Below are positions 60,177 through 64,000 of a stretch of DNA of 64,000 nt, piece by piece. A program made the position numbers and the translations under genes. Within the stretch, counting starts at the first letter, position 1, and each line of letters begins with the position of its first letter. Source of the stretch: Kaustia mangrovi (GTDB lineage Bacteria; Pseudomonadota; Alphaproteobacteria; Rhizobiales; Im1); the NCBI RefSeq assembly GCF_015482775.1, contig NZ_CP058214.1, forward strand, positions 1,782,272 through 1,846,271, in the 5' to 3' direction. The notes below the pieces were generated by a model that was given only the letters and a program-made list of their open reading frames with translations, was not told the DNA's origin and did not search any database.

Positions 60177-60461
60177 ATGCCCGATCCCAATGCCGGACTT
60201 CCCCCACGCTATCTGCGAACGCCCGAAGCCGCCCGCTTCCTCGGCCTGTCGGGCCGAACGCTCGAAAAGCACCGCACCTATGGCACGGGGCCGCGCTACT
60301 CGAAGATCGGTGGCCGCGTCGTCTATGCGATCGAGGATCTGCAGGCCTGGGTCAGCCGCGGTGAGAAGCATTCAACCTCGGATGACACGGGCGAAGAGGT
60401 TCTGCCCGCCAAGCGGCATGCCGCGATCTCGCCCGCCTATGTGCGGAAGGCCCGCTCATGA
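60177..60461 (+). CDS. AlpA/MerR-like helix-turn-helix protein (ICE backbone)
   Basis: 94 residues. RTPEAARFLGLSGRTLEKHR followed by GTGPRYSKIGGRVVYAIEDL and QAWVSRG is the HTH-17/AlpA-type excisionase-like domain, with a 30-residue tail. Such proteins act as regulators or recombination directionality factors. Its stop overlaps the DUF2840 start by four bases, so it begins the operon HTH-DUF2840-traF. Confidence 0.9.
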   Translation: MPDPNAGLPPRYLRTPEAARFLGLSGRTLEKHRTYGTGPRYSKIGGRVVYAIEDLQAWVSRGEKHSTSDDTGEEVLPAKRHAAISPAYVRKARS

Positions 60462-60964
60462 GCGGCGGCGCCACTGTCGAACTCGTCTGGATCGAAAAGC
60501 GGATCGAGCACTGGATTCGCTTCGGTCGGATCGTGCGGACTACGATTCAGACCCGCAGTCGCAGCACCGCTGCATTCGATCCCGGCGCTGTCTTTGCCTT
60601 TGTCCGCTGGCAGGCAAATGACTTTGGCACCGCGGTCAGCCGGATCGACATCCTGCGCGCGCCCCGACCGGGCGAGCCCTATGCGACCGTCCCGAATGTG
60701 ATACCCGGCGGCGACAGTTTGCTGCGCCTGCCCGGCTGGCCCAAGGTCGAACGGGTTTTTCAGATCGTCGATGCAATTGAAGCGCTTGGCATCGACCCGG
60801 CGGACGCCGCGCCGGACTACTGGCGCCACGTTCACAACAGACTGTCTGCGGGCCTGGAGCCACGCGGTTACACAGCCGTTCAACATCGCGCCTGGCTGCT
60901 GCGCCAGACCTGTCCGCCCGATCCACAGACTTTGCGCGCCGCATCGGCGGAGAGCGCGTCGTGA
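60458..60964 (+). CDS. DUF2840 domain-containing protein (ICE backbone)
   Basis: 168 residues. VELVWIEKRIEHWIRFGRIV and GAVFAFVRWQANDFGTAVSR with the C-terminal EPRGYTAVQHRAWLLRQ match DUF2840, found almost only just ahead of traF on alphaproteobacterial mobile elements. It ends in a GTGA overlap with traF. Function unknown; coupling to traF suggests a role in pilus or transfer-protein maturation. Confidence 0.9.
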   Translation: MSGGATVELVWIEKRIEHWIRFGRIVRTTIQTRSRSTAAFDPGAVFAFVRWQANDFGTAVSRIDILRAPRPGEPYATVPNVIPGGDSLLRLPGWPKVERVFQIVDAIEALGIDPADAAPDYWRHVHNRLSAGLEPRGYTAVQHRAWLLRQTCPPDPQTLRAASAESAS

Positions 60965-61539
60965 CCCGGTTCGGATACGTCATGTCGACCTGTTTCTCGG
61001 TGCTTGCGATCGGCGGGCTGGCCTTCGTCCATGTCAGTCCAAGGCTGATCTGGAACGCCTCCGCGAGCGCGCCCATCGGGCTTTACGCCGTCGCTTCGGA
61101 TCAAGATCTTTCCATCGGGGATCTCGTCGTTGTCGATCCGCCCAAACCCCTTGCGAGGTACCTGGACGGGCACGGTTATCTGCCCGACGGCGTACCGCTC
61201 CTCAAGCACATCGTTGCGCTTCCCGGGCAGCGCATTTGTCGTGACGGCGCCGTCGTCACGGTCGACGACATTACCATGGCGCAGGCGCAACCAAGCGACC
61301 GCTTCGGACGCGATCTGCCCATATGGCAGGGCTGCCGTATCGTCGCCAAGACGGAACTCTTCCTCCTGAATCCGAGCCATCCCGACAGTCTCGACGGTCG
61401 CTATTTCGGCGCGCTCCCGGCGGACGCCGTGATCGGACGCGCCGTCCCGATCCTCACCGATGAAGACGGTGACGGCCGCTATGTCTGGCGCACCGATCGC
61501 GACGTCGGCGCTCTTCCAAATTTATCCGACCGCAAATGA
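60961..61539 (+). CDS. traF: TraF-like S26 family signal peptidase (conjugative transfer)
   Basis: 192 residues from GTG at 60961. An N-terminal membrane segment (about 8-28) is followed by catalytic Ser in SASAPIGLYAV and catalytic Lys in LLKHIVALPGQRI, the Ser-Lys dyad of S26 peptidases. NPSHPDSLDGRYFGALPADA is box D/E. RP4 TraF cyclises the conjugative pilin, and this homologue presumably matures the ICE pilus subunit. Confidence 0.93.
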   Translation: MTRFGYVMSTCFSVLAIGGLAFVHVSPRLIWNASASAPIGLYAVASDQDLSIGDLVVVDPPKPLARYLDGHGYLPDGVPLLKHIVALPGQRICRDGAVVTVDDITMAQAQPSDRFGRDLPIWQGCRIVAKTELFLLNPSHPDSLDGRYFGALPADAVIGRAVPILTDEDGDGRYVWRTDRDVGALPNLSDRK

Positions 61540-61552
61540 AAGGAACCTACCC

Positions 61553-61900
61553 ATGGCTCAGATCGGTCAATTCAACCGCACGGAAACCGGCTTCGTCGGG
61601 CGGCTTCACACGCTCATTTTATACCGCGAACTCACCCTCGTTCCGGCAGTGCCGTCGGACAGCGAGAACGCGCCCGACTATCGCATCCATCATGGTGGCG
61701 TCGATGGGCCGGAGATTGGCGCCGGCTGGAAACGCACCGGCGAGAAGGCCGGCGAATATATCTCTCTGCAGATCGACGACCCGACATTCGCTTTTCCGAT
61801 CCGCGCCAACCTCTTCGAGACGGACGCCGAGGACGGACAATGGGCGTTGCATTGGAACCGTCCCGCAAAGCGTCCCGAGAAGCGTGATGACCACCGCTAA
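61553..61900 (+). CDS. DUF736 family protein, second copy (ICE backbone)
   Basis: 115 residues from 61553 with GAAAGGAA upstream. MAQIGQFNRTETGFVGRLHT, APDYRIHHGGVDGPEIGAGW and LFETDAEDGQWALHWNRP match the first DUF736 copy in layout but are clearly diverged, so this is an old duplication rather than a recent one. The end overlaps the lytic transglycosylase gene by 14 bases. Confidence 0.9.
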   Translation: MAQIGQFNRTETGFVGRLHTLILYRELTLVPAVPSDSENAPDYRIHHGGVDGPEIGAGWKRTGEKAGEYISLQIDDPTFAFPIRANLFETDAEDGQWALHWNRPAKRPEKRDDHR

Positions 61901-62606
61901 GCCGTCTCGATACCGCGCGTTGGTGGCACGAATAGTCCTCTGTGGCCTGCTCGCGGGCGCCGTCATTCCCGGCGTCGCGCTTGCAGAAACTGCGCCCTCC
62001 AGGATGGCGCAAAGCAGCAATCCCTATGCGGTCTATACTGCCGAAGCCTCGCAGCGCTTCGGCATTCCGGCGCAGCATATTCTCGCCGTCATGCGCGTGG
62101 AAAGCGCCGGGGATGCGCGCGCCGTCAGCGAGAAAGGCGCCATGGGATTGATGCAGATCATGCCCGGCACCTGGGATGAGCTGCGCGCGCGATACGAGCT
62201 GGGGTGCAACCCATTCGATCCGCGCGACAACATTCTCGCCGGCGCCGCTTACCTGCGTGAACTGCATGACCGCTTCGGCGCGCCGGGTTTCCTCGCTGCC
62301 TACAACGCCGGTCCGAGGCGCTATGCCGAGCACCTGGCGACGGGCCGTCCGCTGCCCCGCGAGACCCGCGACTATGTGGCAGCGCTGGAACCGCTTATTG
62401 GTCTTCCGGATGCAGCAGAACCGCAACAGCAAAGCGCTGTCATGGTCGTGGACTGGCGCGCGGCGCCACTCTTCGCCGCGCATGCTGATCGACAAAGCTC
62501 TGCCGATGCAACGCGCCCGAGCGGCGGTGCAGACGCTTATTCTCCGCACACATCAGATGCACCGAACAGCCTTTTCCCACCGAATGACAACGGGGATCAG
62601 CGATGA
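61887..62606 (+). CDS. Lytic transglycosylase (SLT domain), conjugation-associated
   Basis: 239 residues from 61887. A signal peptide (about 1-34, ending GVALAE) precedes the SLT domain: VMRVESAGDARAVSEKGAMG with catalytic Glu, LMQIMPGTWDELR and the later AGAAYLRELHDRFG and AYNAGPRRYAEH. It opens peptidoglycan for the secretion channel, as VirB1-type enzymes do. The C-terminal 60 residues are low-complexity. Confidence 0.93.
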   Translation: MTTAKPSRYRALVARIVLCGLLAGAVIPGVALAETAPSRMAQSSNPYAVYTAEASQRFGIPAQHILAVMRVESAGDARAVSEKGAMGLMQIMPGTWDELRARYELGCNPFDPRDNILAGAAYLRELHDRFGAPGFLAAYNAGPRRYAEHLATGRPLPRETRDYVAALEPLIGLPDAAEPQQQSAVMVVDWRAAPLFAAHADRQSSADATRPSGGADAYSPHTSDAPNSLFPPNDNGDQR

Positions 62607-62853
62607 TCCCGCTGATCGCATTCCAGCGCGGTCCGTCGCGTTTCAGCGTGTTCCCGGCACGAAGGGCGGAGACGGACGGCGCAACAACGACGGGAGGGCG
62701 AGATAAAAGGCGCGGCACTGATGCGCGCTATGTCGTTGTTGTTGTTCGAGATTTTGCCCGCCGCGGCGAGGGACACAGTGCCGCCCCGTGGCCTAGTCAG
62801 CTGTTTTCTTGCGGTTTTCGCCGTGCCGCATGCTCGACGGTGGAGCCTTCATC
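62607..62853. other. oriT: Candidate origin of transfer (oriT) region
   Basis: A 247-base non-coding gap just before the relaxase gene. It holds a perfect 10-bp inverted repeat CAACAACGAC (62682-62691) and GTCGTTGTTG (62732-62741) around a 40-base spacer with GATAAAAG, an AT-rich stretch that is rare in this GC-rich DNA. oriT sites commonly lie beside the relaxase gene with such an inverted repeat next to the nick. The nick itself cannot be placed by eye. Confidence 0.45.
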
Positions 62854-64000
62854 ATGAGCGAGCGCGACAATGATCTGCGTATCCGGCCGGGGCGCATCCG
62901 CAATAAGGGAACGAGTTCTCGCAAAGCCCAAAGCTTCGTCGGCCAGGTCATGGGCGCCGCACGCAAGGCCGGGCACACCGGATACAAGCTCAACGGTTCG
63001 AAGGCGCGCGGACGAAGCTCACAATTCGGCCGCGGTCGCTTTGCCGGCGCGGCACGCGGGCTCGCGCGCACCCAGCGGCGCGTCGTCGTCAAGGCGCGTG
63101 TCGTCCGCCATCGCGGCGCGCGCTTTCGCTCCGCGCCGCTCGCCAAGCATATCGCCTATCTCAAACGCGAGGGTGTGACGCGCGATGGCCGTGAGGCCGG
63201 TATGTTCAGTGCCGACGCGGACAGTGTCGATGATCGCGGCTTCGCCGAGCGTTGCGAAGAGGACCGGCATCATTTCCGCTTCATCGTCTCGCCCGAAGAC
63301 GCCGACCGTCTCGAGGATATCCGCGCCTTCACGCGCGACCTGATGAAACAGGCCGAGCGCGATCTCGGCACCAGGCTCGACTGGATCGGGGTCGATCATT
63401 GGAACACTGACAATCCCCATGTGCACGTGCTGGTGCGCGGCCGTGCCGAGAACGGAAAAGACCTCGTCATCTCTCGCGACTATATCCGCCGGGGGTTCCG
63501 CGGTCGCGCCGAGACGTTGGTCGAACTGGAGCTCGGGCCGCGCAACGAACGCGAAATTGCCGCGGGGCTTCAGGCCGAGGTCACGGCCGAACGCTGGACG
63601 GGCCTTGACCGCGCGCTGCAGGGCCTCGCCGATGACGCCGCCGACGTCGCCGATCTGCGGCCCGGCGCACCGGAGCCGCGCGATCCGGAATTGCGCAAAC
63701 TGCTGATCGGCCGCGCGCAGACACTGGAACGGCTCGGTCTCGCGGACAGGCTCGACCCCGCGGTCTGGTCGCTGAAGCCTGGCGCAGAACAGACATTGCG
63801 CGATCTTGCCCAGCGTGACGACATCATCAAGACCATGCACCGCGCCATGGGGGGTGGCCGCGAACGGGCGCAGGCGGATTTTGCGATCGAGGCTGCGCCT
63901 GATGCTCCCGTGCTCGGTCGGCTGGTCGAACGCGGTCTTCATGACGAGTTGAGTGGCGAATCCTATGCCGTGATCGACGCTGTCGACGGCCGGGTCCATC
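62854..64000 (+). CDS. rlxS: DUF3363 relaxase/mobilisation nuclease (partial, runs off the window)
   Basis: Open from ATG at 62854 to the window end (382 codons). N terminus MSERDNDLRIRPGRIRNKGT is typical of DUF3363 relaxases. The basic stretch to about residue 110 precedes the VirD2-like relaxase fold: RHHFRFIVSPEDADRLEDIR, then the three-His metal site in DHWNTDNPHVHVLVRG. Residues after that begin DUF3363 (ISRDYIRRGFRGRAETLVEL). It nicks oriT and pilots the DNA strand into the recipient. The tyrosine nucleophile cannot be assigned safely. Confidence 0.93.
   Translation, partial: MSERDNDLRIRPGRIRNKGTSSRKAQSFVGQVMGAARKAGHTGYKLNGSKARGRSSQFGRGRFAGAARGLARTQRRVVVKARVVRHRGARFRSAPLAKHIAYLKREGVTRDGREAGMFSADADSVDDRGFAERCEEDRHHFRFIVSPEDADRLEDIRAFTRDLMKQAERDLGTRLDWIGVDHWNTDNPHVHVLVRGRAENGKDLVISRDYIRRGFRGRAETLVELELGPRNEREIAAGLQAEVTAERWTGLDRALQGLADDAADVADLRPGAPEPRDPELRKLLIGRAQTLERLGLADRLDPAVWSLKPGAEQTLRDLAQRDDIIKTMHRAMGGGRERAQADFAIEAAPDAPVLGRLVERGLHDELSGESYAVIDAVDGRVH

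Larger units (their letters stand above)
23151..64000. mobile_element. Integrative and conjugative element-like island, left end and about 41 kb
   Basis: The island begins at the tRNA-Arg att half-site with a tyrosine integrase, carries restriction, toxin-antitoxin and metabolic cargo, then a conjugative backbone (DUF932, ParB-like, Toprim, DUF2493, DUF736 twice, DUF2285, DUF2840, TraF peptidase, lytic transglycosylase, DUF3363 relaxase). This backbone order is known from alphaproteobacterial ICEs such as the symbiosis-island type. The type IV secretion genes and the other att site would lie to the right of the window. The cargo from 24.7 to 31.4 kb is visibly more AT-rich than the flanking DNA. 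Confidence 0.8.

Noticed and set aside
62603..62857. An 84-codon plus-strand frame between the transglycosylase and relaxase genes
   Set aside because: It has no ribosome binding site of its own, is low-complexity, overlaps the likely oriT and matches no backbone protein I know at this place.

Overview
The window is high-GC bacterial DNA, most likely an alphaproteobacterium of the Hyphomicrobiales/Rhodobacterales kind. The grounds are paired TRAP transporter operons, FadR-type (GntR) operator-like sites, and a conjugative backbone (DUF736, DUF2840, TraF-type S26 peptidase, DUF3363 relaxase) that I know mainly from alphaproteobacterial integrative and conjugative elements (ICEs). Two very different halves meet near 21-23 kb.

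Region 1 (1-20.9 kb) is a chromosomal catabolic region. Bases 1-9640 hold a partial PdxA2-type dehydrogenase, two complete TRAP sets (dctPQM twice, the second dctQ with a one-base frameshift), a SAF-domain NAD(P) oxidoreductase, a TIM-barrel amidohydrolase of the lactonase type and an L-threonate-dehydrogenase-like enzyme. This suggests uptake and breakdown of sugar acids or their lactones. Bases 9964-20889 hold a saccharopine-dehydrogenase-like enzyme, an M81 (MlrC-like) peptidase, a YtcJ-like amidohydrolase, a full dipeptide-type ABC importer (SBP, two permeases, two ATPases) and an AstE/AspA-type deacylase. That set suggests import and stepwise deacylation of an N-acylated or peptide-like compound.

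Region 2 (20.9-23.2 kb) is a junction of scars: an IS3-family remnant, a WYL-type regulator with a divergent unknown gene, an isolated copy of an ICE leader element, an integrase fragment with a nonsense codon, and the 3' half of a tRNA-Arg(CCG) gene, which is the attachment site of the element to its right.

Region 3 (23.2-64 kb, running off the window) is one end of a large ICE-like island. It starts with a tyrosine integrase. Cargo follows: a two-gene Fe-S nuclease-helicase plus DUF1156-like DNA methyltransferase unit, an uncharacterised protein with a 4-TM partner, a type I restriction-modification operon that carries a DUF262/HNH gene (frameshifted) and a YgjP-like metallopeptidase, an RHH regulator with a perfect palindrome upstream, an AbiE toxin-antitoxin pair, and a small metabolic cassette (LysR, aldo/keto reductase, CMD-alpha/beta-hydrolase fusion). 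From 47.5 kb the conserved backbone runs: DUF932, ParB-like, Toprim, DUF2493, small membrane protein, DUF736, XRE, DUF2285, DUF6499/DUF2285, AlpA-like HTH, DUF2840, TraF, second DUF736, lytic transglycosylase, a candidate oriT and a DUF3363 relaxase. Two more likely defence genes, a solitary SF2 helicase and a HEPN protein, are spliced between backbone genes.

The most unusual signals lie between genes. Three families of repeated, foldable elements sit in the ICE intergenic spaces: a leader with an invariant AGAGAGGCT loop (three copies, paired positions covary), a GC-rich leader before the DUF2493 and first DUF736 genes (two copies), and a GATGC/GCATC dyad element (two copies, with a compensatory change). 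Three genes in the window are each broken by a single base in a G/C run, which could be sequence error or real decay.
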